The notes beneath the pieces were generated by a model. It did not search any database. It was not told the DNA's origin and saw only the letters and a program-made list of their open reading frames with translations. Both the position numbers and the translations under genes were made by a program. This document shows positions 1 to 7,550 of a stretch of DNA of 18,282 nt, piece by piece (position 1 is the stretch's first letter; every line of letters begins with the position of its first letter). The DNA comes from Syntrophomonas sp. UBA1376 (GTDB taxonomy: Bacteria > Bacillota > Syntrophomonadia > Syntrophomonadales > Syntrophomonadaceae), in the NCBI GenBank assembly GCA_002305535.1, contig DBRE01000016.1, positions 3,183-21,464 on the forward strand. Direction: 5' to 3'.

Positions 1-218
1 GAGGCACGACCGAAGGATCTTTCCGGCTAGCATAGGTAGGAGGCGATGCCCACATCGCTCCGCAGGATCGTATATCAAATGTGGTGCGATTGCCTACGCC
101 AAACCATACTCATTATGCAGATCTTATGGATCCCATGGAAAAACGGGACGATGTGGGCATCGTCCCCTACACAGTCTCTAACCGCTCTCCCTAGTTCGGA
201 CCGGGTTGACGCTGTTTC
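1..218. other. Gene-free left edge with hairpins
   Basis: I see no convincing coding sequence here; the only open frame (46-228) has no ribosome binding site and no recognisable protein. The stretch holds two related stem-loops. One, around 43-59, has arms GCGATG/CATCGC with loop CCCA and no T-run. The other, at 145-166, acts as the terminator of the leftward spoIID-like gene. The 14-base core CGATGCCCACATCG of the first recurs in inverted orientation at 149-162. Any gene to the left lies outside the window. Confidence 0.5.
136..166 (-). terminator. Rho-independent terminator of the spoIID-like gene
   Basis: Read on the minus strand, a 9-bp perfect stem (GGGACGATG/CATCGTCCC, loop CCCA) is followed directly by GTTTTTCCA. 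It lies about 50 bases past the stop codon of the leftward lipoprotein gene, where an intrinsic terminator is expected. Confidence 0.8.
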
Positions 219-1193
219 TTATTTGTAGAGTTGGGTGACCTGGGCTTTGGGGAAGTAGTGTTCCACTATCTCCCGGGCTTTTTTGCCTTCGTTGGCCATA
301 GCCTGGGCTCCCCACTGTTCCATGCCTACTCCGTGCCCCCAGCCGCTGCCTTCAAAGATCACATTATTGCCGCTGACCGTGATTTTGCTGATAGCAGTAG
401 AGTAAAGACGATCAAAACCAATTTCCTGGCGCAGATCCACCGCGGGAATGGAAGCTTGGCCGGCGGTAATGGTAGTAGCTCGGCCAGAGGGCCCACGTTT
501 ACTTACCCGAATATCACTCAAATCTCCCGCCTCAGCTCCCAAAATGCCTTTTACCTCAGAGACAGGCACCTTCACTTTCCAGTTTCTATACTTTTTCGGA
601 GCTTGCTCTATACCCTCGGTGTCCACGGAAACATTATAGGGGGCCTTTTTGGCTAATTTGGGGAAGCCTTCCTCCATGGAGGCTGTTTTGCCATTGGAGA
701 CGGCATGGAACATGGCATAGACAAATTTGCCATCGGTGGTCAACACCTGACCGCGGGTTTCCTCCACCGCTTTGCTGATCTTGTCAGTGATCAGATCCTC
801 ATTATAAGCTTGGAATTCGGTATGATCGTCACTGGCATCAGTACCGTGTTTGCCCCGGGTGCCGTTTTCATATTCGATCAAACATAGGGTTCCGGTACGG
901 GCGATTATAGCTTGGGCTTTGAGGGCTTCCATAGGAAACTTGGGGCCAATTTCGGCAGCCACTACCCCTTTTAGATATTCTTCCAGCTTTATTTCTTCTT
1001 TTTGGCCAGTAGCCTTGCGGTACAGACTGATGGTAGGTTCTTGGTCGTATTTAGCTACTTCGGGAGCCATCTTGGGGGTGACAGGTTTTTGTGCCTCTTG
1101 TTGGCAACCGGCGATATTGCCGCCTATATACACCAACGCCAAAGCCAACCACAGCCATTTATATTGTTTGATCTTCCAAATATACAAGTGCAT
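219..1193 (-). CDS. SpoIID/LytB-domain lipoprotein
   Basis: This is a SpoIID-family protein of 324 residues. SpoIID proteins are lytic transglycosylases that cleave denuded glycan strands during engulfment of the forespore; relatives include LytB amidase enhancers. Residues 12-30 form a hydrophobic export segment ending in the lipobox IAGC, so Cys30 should be lipidated and the protein anchored outside the membrane. The core YLKGVVAAE (73-81) carries the Glu that is catalytic in the family (Glu81 here). The C-terminal GSGWGHGVGMEQWGAQAMA block is the hallmark of the family. The ATG at 1193 is only 2 bases from AAGGAG; an in-frame TTG two codons later (1187) has better spacing (8 bases) and may be the real start. 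The usual sporulation neighbour spoIIQ/spoIIIM is absent, so it may be a SpoIID paralogue rather than SpoIID itself. Confidence 0.88.
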   Translation of the reverse strand: MHLYIWKIKQYKWLWLALALVYIGGNIAGCQQEAQKPVTPKMAPEVAKYDQEPTISLYRKATGQKEEIKLEEYLKGVVAAEIGPKFPMEALKAQAIIARTGTLCLIEYENGTRGKHGTDASDDHTEFQAYNEDLITDKISKAVEETRGQVLTTDGKFVYAMFHAVSNGKTASMEEGFPKLAKKAPYNVSVDTEGIEQAPKKYRNWKVKVPVSEVKGILGAEAGDLSDIRVSKRGPSGRATTITAGQASIPAVDLRQEIGFDRLYSTAISKITVSGNNVIFEGSGWGHGVGMEQWGAQAMANEGKKAREIVEHYFPKAQVTQLYK

Positions 1194-1266
1194 CGCTCCT
1201 TAACCTTTTTTATAGTTTTACCGCCAGACAATTTGTTATGACAGTAAAGGCAACGGAAATGGGAAC

Positions 1267-1295
1267 TTGGTCAAGTACCACTGGTAATATATAAT
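1267..1295 (+). promoter_or_regulatory. Probable sigma-A promoter of trmL
   Basis: TTGGTC (1267-1272), a 17-base spacer and a perfect TATAAT (1290-1295) lie about 30 bases before the trmL start. The -35 matches consensus only in its TTG. Confidence 0.5.
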
Positions 1296-1327
1296 TGAAC
1301 GAGGATAAATGGAGGAGATGGCCGTAA

Positions 1328-1786
1328 ATGCATATTGTTCTGTTTGAACCGGAAATACCGCAAAATACCGGCAATATAGCCCGTACCTGTGCTCTGACTC
1401 GCAGTGTTTTACACTTAGTAAAGCCGATTGGTTTCTCCCTTGAGGATCGCTATTTGAAAAGAGCCGGTTTGGATTACTGGGATAAAGTAGAGGTCAATAT
1501 GTGGGATAGCTGGGATGATTTTCTCCAGGCTTTTCCCGGCCACCGAAAATTCCTGGCCACCACCCGAACCCACCAGAGCTTTCAGGATATCCAATATGAA
1601 ATAGATGATATGCTGATTTTCGGGCCGGAGAGCAGAGGTTTGCCGGTTGAGATATTGCGTTCCTTTCCGGATAACTTGATTCGGATTCCTATACGGGATA
1701 TTGGACGATCTCTTAATCTAAGCAATTCCGTGGCGATAATCATATATGAAGCTCTGCGTCAAATGGACTTTCCTGGCTTACGGTAA
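1328..1786 (+). CDS. trmL: tRNA (cytidine(34)-2'-O)-methyltransferase TrmL
   Basis: This SPOUT-class methyltransferase uses S-adenosylmethionine to 2'-O-methylate the wobble nucleotide (C34 or cmnm5U34) of leucine tRNAs. The 152 residues match the minimal single-domain family (E. coli TrmL is about 157). The N-terminus is diagnostic: MHIVLFEPEIPQNTGNIART at 1-20. The knot region follows with FGPESRGLP (98-106) and IPIRDIGRSLNLSNSVAI (120-137), which form the trefoil-knot cofactor site. GGAGGAG sits about 10 bases upstream of the ATG. The gene is transcribed alone, divergently from the spoIID-like gene. Product call is firm; no unusual feature was seen. Confidence 0.96.
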   Translation: MHIVLFEPEIPQNTGNIARTCALTRSVLHLVKPIGFSLEDRYLKRAGLDYWDKVEVNMWDSWDDFLQAFPGHRKFLATTRTHQSFQDIQYEIDDMLIFGPESRGLPVEILRSFPDNLIRIPIRDIGRSLNLSNSVAIIIYEALRQMDFPGLR

Positions 1787-1825
1787 TGACCTACAGCATA
1801 GCTTGGGAGAAAAAAAGAGAAAACT

Positions 1826-1855
1826 TTGCTGAATTATGGCAAGTGTTGCTATAAT
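1826..1855 (+). promoter_or_regulatory. Candidate promoter for the diguanylate cyclase gene
   Basis: A perfect TATAAT (1850-1855) lies about 125 bases upstream of the start codon, with only a poor -35 (TTGCTG, 1826-1831, 18-base spacer). If real, it gives a transcript with a leader of roughly 115 bases. No known riboswitch was recognised in that leader. Confidence 0.35.
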
Positions 1856-1980
1856 TATCATTAGTACTGTTGCAAAAATTTAGGCCAATCAGTACTGATC
1901 AAGCAGGACAATGATCCTATGCCCCTGTTCCGAGATGGTGATACTCCAAGCTTCACACCAAGGCAGGAGAGGTGAAAAAA

Positions 1981-2871
1981 ATGGAAGTCTTGATTGCTGA
2001 TGATGATGCTCTATCGCGTCGTATTCTGCAGGACGTATTAGTTACCTGGGGTTATCAAGTAAAGGTTACCAAAAATGGACATGAAGCGTGGGAAGCTTTG
2101 CAACGGGAGGACACCCCCAGTCTGGCTATCCTGGATTGGATGATGCCAGGATTGGATGGTGTTGAAATATGTAAATTACTGCGCCAGCAGGCCAAAGATC
2201 GCTACACCTACATTATCCTGCTTACTAGCCGTTATCGACCAGAAGACATTGTACAAGGTCTGGAAGCGGGAGCCGATGATTATATTATAAAACCGTTTAA
2301 TCCTGAAGAACTTAAATACCGTTTGAAAATCGGTCAACGTATTATTGATCTGGAAGAGCGTATTCTGGGCTTGGCCAGAATTGATTACTTGACTGGATTA
2401 CTCAACCGGAGAGCTTTTATGGAAAGGCTGGAAGCGGAGATCAGTCGCTCCAAACGGGAAAAAACTAGTTTGGGCATTATTATTATAGATCTGGACTTTT
2501 TTAAGAGGGTTAATGACAGCTATGGCCATCTGGCTGGGGATAGGGTTTTACAAAGTGTAGCTCGCTGTCTGCAGCAGTCCTGCCGTAGATATGATTTTGC
2601 TGGTCGCTATGGAGGAGAGGAATTTATCCTAGGTTTCCCAGGTGTAACCAAAGAGGGTATTCAGGATATCGCTTTCCGAATCCGCAAAAGTATCAGTCAG
2701 TGTAAAACAATATGCACCGGACAGCAAGAGCCCATTACTGTAACCGCCAGCCTAGGAGTGGCCTGTATGGAAGACCATTTTGATGCCGACCAACTAATAT
2801 CAGCAGCAGATGACGCGCTGTATCAGGCCAAGAGAGAAGGTCGGGATAAGGTCGTCATGGCGGGAAGTTAA
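1981..2871 (+). CDS. Response regulator with GGDEF diguanylate cyclase output
   Basis: A PleD/WspR-like two-domain protein that makes c-di-GMP from two GTP when its receiver domain is phosphorylated. Receiver domain, residues about 1-120: acidic cluster DDD (7-9), phospho-acceptor Asp52 in LAILDWMMP, Thr in LLTSR (82) and Lys104 in IIKPF. GGDEF domain, about 130-296: DYLTGLLNRR, IIIIDLDFFKRVNDSYGH and the catalytic GGEEF (211-215). The RxxD inhibitory site (R202, D205) is intact, so product feedback is expected. I chose ATG 1981 (296 residues) because AGGAGAGG ends 8 bases upstream; the GTG at 1972 lies almost inside the binding site. No partner kinase is adjacent, so it is an orphan regulator. 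A terminator follows at once. Confidence 0.95.
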   Translation: MEVLIADDDALSRRILQDVLVTWGYQVKVTKNGHEAWEALQREDTPSLAILDWMMPGLDGVEICKLLRQQAKDRYTYIILLTSRYRPEDIVQGLEAGADDYIIKPFNPEELKYRLKIGQRIIDLEERILGLARIDYLTGLLNRRAFMERLEAEISRSKREKTSLGIIIIDLDFFKRVNDSYGHLAGDRVLQSVARCLQQSCRRYDFAGRYGGEEFILGFPGVTKEGIQDIAFRIRKSISQCKTICTGQQEPITVTASLGVACMEDHFDADQLISAADDALYQAKREGRDKVVMAGS

Positions 2872-2886
2872 AAAACAGCTCGATAA

Positions 2887-2914
2887 AAAACCCGCGCAAG
2901 GCGGGTTTTCTCGT
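2887..2914. terminator. Bidirectional intrinsic terminator
   Basis: A perfect 9-bp stem (AAAACCCGC/GCGGGTTTT, loop GCAAG) at 2887-2909 lies between convergent genes. The A-run on the left and T-run on the right let it stop transcription of both the diguanylate cyclase (plus) and the ferredoxin (minus). Confidence 0.9.
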
Positions 2915-2974
2915 TTATTTATAAGCCCTTTTGGAATAATTGAGCTTAAGGTTCAGGCTATAGCATAGCTTGAT

Positions 2975-3148
2975 TTAATCTTCTGGTTGACAGGCTTCGG
3001 TCGGACATACATCTGCACAAGCACCGCAGTCAGTGCAAAGATCAGGGTCGATCACGTACTTGTCATCGCCTTCACTAATAGCTTCTACAGGGCACTCGTC
3101 AGCACATACGCCGCAAGAGATACATTCATCGTTGATTACGTAGGCCAT
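2975..3148 (-). CDS. 2[4Fe-4S] bacterial-type ferredoxin
   Basis: A small low-potential electron carrier of 57 residues, the usual size of clostridial ferredoxins. It has two cluster motifs, CxxCxxCxxxCP at Cys9-12-15-19 and Cys38-41-44-48, with the pseudo-twofold repeat typical of this fold. An extra Cys53 is not part of either motif. The start is ATG at 3148 (MAYVINDECISCG), preceded by GGAGGG on the minus strand; a longer reading from 3187 would start inside the -10 box and is wrong. The protein is acidic, cytoplasmic, and could serve hydrogenases or electron-bifurcating enzymes; the neighbours do not point to one partner. It is monocistronic, between its own promoter and a shared terminator. 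Confidence 0.96.
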   Translation of the reverse strand: MAYVINDECISCGVCADECPVEAISEGDDKYVIDPDLCTDCGACADVCPTEACQPED

Positions 3149-3185
3149 GCTTGATTCCCTCCTTTGTTCTCTAGTCAATACTTGC

Positions 3186-3214
3186 ATTATAAAGAACGGC
3201 TATTTCTTTGTCAA
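3186..3214 (-). promoter_or_regulatory. Consensus sigma-A promoter of the ferredoxin gene
   Basis: On the minus strand TTGACA (3214-3209), a 17-base spacer and TATAAT (3191-3186) match the vegetative consensus at all 12 positions. The gene start at 3148 lies about 30 bases beyond the expected transcription start, so high constitutive expression is likely. Confidence 0.9.
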
Positions 3215-3326
3215 TTTGTTCTGCTTGGGTTTCAGTTAGTTGCAGTTGATGAAAGAACGAACTGCTGCTAACGTATATAACCGTGAGTCAGTAGCATAGC
3301 TTGTCACTATGTTTGTATGACCATTT

Positions 3327-3335
3327 TGATATAAT
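3327..3335 (+). promoter_or_regulatory. Extended -10 promoter for thiN and downstream genes
   Basis: TGATATAAT is a perfect extended -10 element (TGnTATAAT) 38 bases upstream of the thiN start, with no well-placed -35. It is the only good promoter seen before the thiN-cdaA-cdaR-glmM series and may drive the whole run. Confidence 0.6.
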
Positions 3336-3373
3336 ATGTACTGCAGGGAACTTTTTGCAGGAGGATGCGTTGG

Positions 3374-4024
3374 ATGCAATGTACGATTATGACTAATGGT
3401 GAATATGCTGCCCTGTTTCGCTATCGCTCCATAATAGATAACAGCCCATTGATCATCTGCGCGGATGGTGGGGCTAATTATGCCTACCAGTTGGAAATCA
3501 TTCCCTACTGTATTGTAGGTGATATGGACTCTATCCGTCCCGAGGTAGTGGAGCATTACACTCAACTGGGGGTACCTTTCTACAAATACCCCAAGCGCAA
3601 AGACTTTACCGACACACAACTGGCCTTGGGTATTGCTGAGGAGAAGGGCGCTGAAGAAATCACCTTATTAGGTAGTCTAGGTGGTCGCTTGGATCATACC
3701 CTGTCCAATCTATATGGCAGTATGGATTTCGTACAAAAGGGTAACCGTATAATACACTACCATCCTGATTATCAGGTGTACATCATCAACCGCAATTTAG
3801 AAATAAGGGGAACACCTGGTGATGTAGTATCGGTCATATCTTTGACCGATACTTCTCAAGGGGTGACAGAAGTAGGCTTTGAATACCCTTTGCATGAGGT
3901 GATCTTAGAGAGCAATAATCCTTCTTTCACCGTTTCCAATGTTATGACCGATGCAACTGCCACTATTCAGGTTCACCAAGGTATGCTGGCTGTATTTCAT
4001 TATCCGCAGTTTCCTGATCAGTAA
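3374..4024 (+). CDS. thiN: Thiamine pyrophosphokinase
   Basis: Transfers pyrophosphate from ATP to thiamine, giving thiamine diphosphate (cofactor of pyruvate:ferredoxin oxidoreductase, transketolase and others). The 216-residue length fits the bacterial ThiN family. Recognisable motifs: ICADGGANYAY, IVGDMDSI (metal/ATP site), KDFTDTQLAL and LGSLGGRLDHTLSNL. The C-terminal part is the beta-rich thiamine-binding domain, with the SNVMTDATATIQV strand region. ATG 3374 is chosen because AGGAGG (3359-3364) ends 9 bases before it; the in-frame ATG at 3365 directly abuts the binding site. It precedes cdaA by 58 bases with no terminator or clear promoter between them, so co-transcription with the c-di-AMP genes is likely. 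Confidence 0.94.
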   Translation: MQCTIMTNGEYAALFRYRSIIDNSPLIICADGGANYAYQLEIIPYCIVGDMDSIRPEVVEHYTQLGVPFYKYPKRKDFTDTQLALGIAEEKGAEEITLLGSLGGRLDHTLSNLYGSMDFVQKGNRIIHYHPDYQVYIINRNLEIRGTPGDVVSVISLTDTSQGVTEVGFEYPLHEVILESNNPSFTVSNVMTDATATIQVHQGMLAVFHYPQFPDQ

Positions 4025-4082
4025 CTACTGGGGATCAACAACATACTAAGAACAGGAATCAAGCTTAAAGGGAGTATCAGAA

Positions 4083-4955
4083 GTGGACTTCAGTTTCCTA
4101 TCTGGCATCTTTGCCAGTCCTTGGGACATTCTGCGTAATATTATAGACATTGCTATTATTGCCTATGTTTTTTACCGGATATTAGGCTTGATCAGAGGTT
4201 CGCGTGCTGAGCAGCTTCTTAAAGGCTTGATCATTCTGCTGGTATTTTCGGTAGCAGCTAGTTTGTTGCATCTGGAAATGGTCAACTGGTTATTAGAAAA
4301 GGCCTGGATAGTATTTGCTATCGCCCTCCCCATAGTCTTTCAGCCCGAATTGCGGCGGTTACTGGAACAGCTTGGCCAGGGAAGCTTTTTTGCTTCCTCC
4401 AACCAACGGGATTCACAGCTAGACGATCTGCAGATATTAATACGTGAGATCAGTGATGCGGCGGGAGTACTATGCCGCAATAAAGTTGGTGCCCTTATAG
4501 TACTGACCCGCCTGAATGATATCGAAGAATATGTGGATAGCGGCGTCAAACTGGATTCCCAGGTATCATCTCGTTTGTTGATCAATATCTTCGTACCCAA
4601 TACCCCTCTTCATGATGGGGCAGTACTGATCAGCCAAGGGCGAATAGACCGGGCTGCCTCCTTCTTGCCTTTGAGTGATAATCCCCTGCTGGACAAGGAT
4701 TTGGGAACTCGACATCGAGCCGGTATCGGGATCAGTGAAGTATCCGATGCCATTGCTATTATCGTGTCCGAGGAGACTGGAACCATATCCACCGCAGTAG
4801 GGGGAAAGTTAAATAGATACATGGATGCAGCCGCTCTCAAAGAGTGGTTGACCCGGGAGCTTATTTATCCCAACCCAGAGCCCACTAGCTTGCTATGGAG
4901 GAGGTGGAATGCACATGGTAACCGATCCGATGAAACCAAAGACCACCGGTCTTAA
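4083..4955 (+). CDS. cdaA: Diadenylate cyclase CdaA
   Basis: Membrane enzyme that joins two ATP into the essential second messenger c-di-AMP, which controls potassium and osmolyte uptake and wall homeostasis. It has 290 residues from a GTG start, with GGGAG about 8 bases upstream. Three hydrophobic segments (about 14-36, 48-63, 74-87) are followed by the DAC domain (about 100-265). Both signature motifs are intact: DGA at 178-180 (PLHDGAVLI) and RHR at 210-212 (LGTRHRAGIGISEVSDA). The last 41 bases overlap the next gene, cdaR, whose product binds and modulates CdaA in Bacillus and Listeria. The order cdaA-cdaR-glmM is conserved in Firmicutes; here one extra gene interrupts it. Confidence 0.97.
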   Translation: MDFSFLSGIFASPWDILRNIIDIAIIAYVFYRILGLIRGSRAEQLLKGLIILLVFSVAASLLHLEMVNWLLEKAWIVFAIALPIVFQPELRRLLEQLGQGSFFASSNQRDSQLDDLQILIREISDAAGVLCRNKVGALIVLTRLNDIEEYVDSGVKLDSQVSSRLLINIFVPNTPLHDGAVLISQGRIDRAASFLPLSDNPLLDKDLGTRHRAGIGISEVSDAIAIIVSEETGTISTAVGGKLNRYMDAAALKEWLTRELIYPNPEPTSLLWRRWNAHGNRSDETKDHRS

Positions 4956-5844
4956 AATCATATCAGTGGTTTTAGCGATTCTACTCTGGTTTTATGTTAT
5001 GAACCAGGGACAGCTTTCCGCCCGACAAAATGTTATGGATGTAGATTTGCATTATAGATTTGTGGCGGAAGGGCTGACGGTGGACGGACCCAGTACCGTT
5101 GCAGTGCGTTTGTGGGGTGTTTTTCAGGAACCTGACCGTATCGAAGCTTATGTGGATATGACCGATATAGGCGAGGGGACTCACAATTTGCCAGTTCATA
5201 TTGAGCCGGTGACCGGAGCCATGTTTACCCGTGTAGAACCGGATCGGATAGATGTAGTGGTGCGTAAAACCCGCCAGCACATAGTAGCCATTGATCATGA
5301 GGTTATCCAAAATCCTCCCGCCGGCAATGAAATCCTGGATATAATGGTGTCACCTGATAACTGTCTGGTAAAAGGAGACGATGAAGCTATAAATCAGGTT
5401 CGTACCGTAGTGTGTCAGGTCAATCTTGCCCAGGCTTCTGACGTGGCGATTTTCAATGTTCCTTTAATAGCCCGGGATGTCAATGGCAATCTAGTTACCG
5501 AAGGCATCCGTTTGGTTCCCGAACAGGTACAGGTGGTAGCAGTGATCAAGGAAACCATCGCGACCCAAACAGTTCCCCTCAGACCTAATTTAGTGGGGCA
5601 GCCGGCTGAAGGTTTTGAGTTGGGAACGGTTAAGTTGGAAACGGAGACCATAACCCTGGTGGGAAATGCCATCAGAGTTCAACCGATAACGGAAATTCAA
5701 ACCGATCCCCTGGACCTGGAAGGCCGGGCCGAGTCTTTCACGGAAACTGTTTCTATCACCTTACCGGAAGGAATACAGGGCTATCCTGAACAGGTGCAAA
5801 TATCGGTGGAAATAGTGAGCAGTGAACCTCAGCAGGAGGAGTAA
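4915..5844 (+). CDS. cdaR: YbbR-domain protein CdaR, regulator of CdaA
   Basis: Membrane-anchored extracytoplasmic partner of the diadenylate cyclase. One transmembrane helix near the N-terminus (about 13-30, ISVVLAILLWFYVM) is followed by about three YbbR-type beta-rich repeats (about 35-112, 115-200 and 203-305). Bacillus CdaR has four, so this one is shorter (309 residues). I prefer ATG 4915, 9 bases after AGGAGGT; the in-frame ATG at 4909 lies only 3 bases away. The gene overlaps the cdaA end by 41 bases and its stop overlaps the next start by one base (TAATG), so translation is probably coupled across the three genes. Confidence 0.93.
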   Translation: MVTDPMKPKTTGLKIISVVLAILLWFYVMNQGQLSARQNVMDVDLHYRFVAEGLTVDGPSTVAVRLWGVFQEPDRIEAYVDMTDIGEGTHNLPVHIEPVTGAMFTRVEPDRIDVVVRKTRQHIVAIDHEVIQNPPAGNEILDIMVSPDNCLVKGDDEAINQVRTVVCQVNLAQASDVAIFNVPLIARDVNGNLVTEGIRLVPEQVQVVAVIKETIATQTVPLRPNLVGQPAEGFELGTVKLETETITLVGNAIRVQPITEIQTDPLDLEGRAESFTETVSITLPEGIQGYPEQVQISVEIVSSEPQQEE

Positions 5845-7505
5845 TGATGAAGATAAGAGTGCGCGGATTGCGGTTGCCACTTGAACATAATGAGAACGAT
5901 GTCTTAAGAGCCGCCGCCCAGCGATTAGGGGTAGAACTGGCACACATCTGCGCCTTTACTAAGGTCAAACAGGCGGTAGATGCACGCCGTCAAGAAGTCT
6001 TTCTTACGTACACTCTTGATATTGAGCTGGCTGATGAGGTAGAATTACCTGCTGGACTTTTTGATAGCCCGGAAATTGTAAAGGCTCCACCCAAAGAACA
6101 CCCGGTCTTAAGGCGTGGAGACCAAATACTTTCTACTGCTCCGGTGATTGTGGGATCTGGCCCGGCGGGACTTTTCTGTGGCCTGCGGTTGGCCCGTGAG
6201 GGATACCAACCGGTAATAATCGAACAGGGAGCTCACATGGATGAGCGCATAGCCGCAGTTGAGTCCTTCTGGAATCAAGCCAAACTGGATCCTTGGGCTA
6301 ATCCACAATTCGGGGAGGGAGGAGCAGGAACCTTTTCGGATGCCAAACTGACTACCCGTATCGGTGACCAACGGGTTGATCATGTATTAGAAGTATTCAT
6401 TGAACATGGAGCACCAGAAGAAATCCGCTACCTCAAAAAACCTCACATAGGTACTGATATTATCCGGCGGGTCATCAAGCAGATCCGCCAGGAGATAATA
6501 GACTTAGGCGGCGAATTCTACTTCCATGCTCGCCTGACTGATATAAGTATTAACAAAATGTCACTGCAAAGCATAGTAATAAATGACCGGGTGGAGATCC
6601 CTTGCTCGGTGCTTGTTCTGGCGGTGGGCAACAGTGCCCGGGCAGTATACCGCCTCTTAAAGGAACGTGAGGTGCAACTTATTCCCAAAGCCTTTGCGGT
6701 GGGACTGCGCGTAGAGCATCCCCAGAGCTGGCTGGATAAAGCCCAATATGGCAAATATGCAGGCCATCCGCGTCTGGGGCCGGCTGATTACCATCTTACC
6801 TATCAGGACAAAGCACTGGGCCGATCAGTGTATACCTTCTGTATGTGCCCCGGAGGCTATGTGGTGGGTGCCGCATCTGAACCCGGACAACTGGTGACCA
6901 ACGGTATGAGCTACTTTGCCAGAGACTCAGGAGTGGCTAATAGCGCTTTGGTAGTAACGGTATCTCCTGACGACTGGAATGGCACCATCTTAGGAGGTAT
7001 GGAGTTGCAACAGGCTTTGGAGGAAAAGGCCTTTCATATGGGGGGAGATACTTACCGGGCTCCCGCCCAGCGACTCAAGGATTTTATGGCCCGCCGCTAC
7101 AATAATACATTGGCAGATACCCTGGCGACTTATAGACCGGGCATCACTCCGGCTGATCTTTGGGAACTTCTGCCGCATCCCCTGGGGAAGGCTCTGGAAG
7201 GCGGCATCAAATACTGGAACCGGCGCATGGACGGTTTCATTCATGACCAGGCTATACTTACCGGAGTGGAGACTCGCACCTCAGCTCCTTTGCGAATAGA
7301 ACGGGGGACTGCGCTGCATTCCGTAAATGTAACTAATCTGTATCCCTGCGGTGAAGGCGCTGGTTACGCAGGTGGCATTGTAAGCTCTGCTGTGGATGGA
7401 TTAAAGGTTGCCGAACAGATAATTACTAGGTATGCTTTACCTGAACAAATACCGTTGATCAAAGATGATCTTGTCACCAGAGGCCGGGATCTGCCTCGGG
7501 TTTGA
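5844..7505 (+). CDS. FAD-dependent dehydrogenase, COG2509-like
   Basis: A 553-residue flavoprotein resembling the uncharacterised FAD-dependent dehydrogenases of COG2509. Residues 1-95 form a leader domain with no motif I recognise. The Rossmann fingerprint VIVGSGPAGLFCGLRLA (101-117), with GSGPAG at 104-109 and ribose-binding Glu127, binds FAD. Other segments are FGEGGAGTFSDAKLTTR, CMCPGGYVVGAASE and the closing FAD motif NLYPCGEGAGYAGGIVSSAVDGLKVAE. No membrane segment is seen, so it should be cytoplasmic. The substrate is unknown. AGGAGGAG precedes paired ATGs (5844, 5847); the second has better spacing. It sits between cdaR and glmM, overlapping the former and 45 bases from the latter, so it is in the operon. 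A role linked to wall-precursor redox chemistry is only a guess. Confidence 0.85.
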   Translation: MMKIRVRGLRLPLEHNENDVLRAAAQRLGVELAHICAFTKVKQAVDARRQEVFLTYTLDIELADEVELPAGLFDSPEIVKAPPKEHPVLRRGDQILSTAPVIVGSGPAGLFCGLRLAREGYQPVIIEQGAHMDERIAAVESFWNQAKLDPWANPQFGEGGAGTFSDAKLTTRIGDQRVDHVLEVFIEHGAPEEIRYLKKPHIGTDIIRRVIKQIRQEIIDLGGEFYFHARLTDISINKMSLQSIVINDRVEIPCSVLVLAVGNSARAVYRLLKEREVQLIPKAFAVGLRVEHPQSWLDKAQYGKYAGHPRLGPADYHLTYQDKALGRSVYTFCMCPGGYVVGAASEPGQLVTNGMSYFARDSGVANSALVVTVSPDDWNGTILGGMELQQALEEKAFHMGGDTYRAPAQRLKDFMARRYNNTLADTLATYRPGITPADLWELLPHPLGKALEGGIKYWNRRMDGFIHDQAILTGVETRTSAPLRIERGTALHSVNVTNLYPCGEGAGYAGGIVSSAVDGLKVAEQIITRYALPEQIPLIKDDLVTRGRDLPRV

Positions 7506-7550
7506 ATTAAATAATAGTTTTAACAGCAACTGGCTAAGGAGGATAATTCA

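Noticed and set aside
46..228. 60-residue plus-strand open frame at the left edge
   Set aside because: No ribosome binding site, passes through both hairpins and resembles no protein.
1194..1240. Sigma-E-like promoter for the spoIID-like gene on the minus strand
   Set aside because: GTCATA resembles the -35, but no CATACA-type -10 lies at the required distance.
3236..3619. 127-residue minus-strand open frame over thiN and its upstream region
   Set aside because: Overlaps the promoter region and clear thiN coding sequence in antisense; no binding site or recognisable domain.
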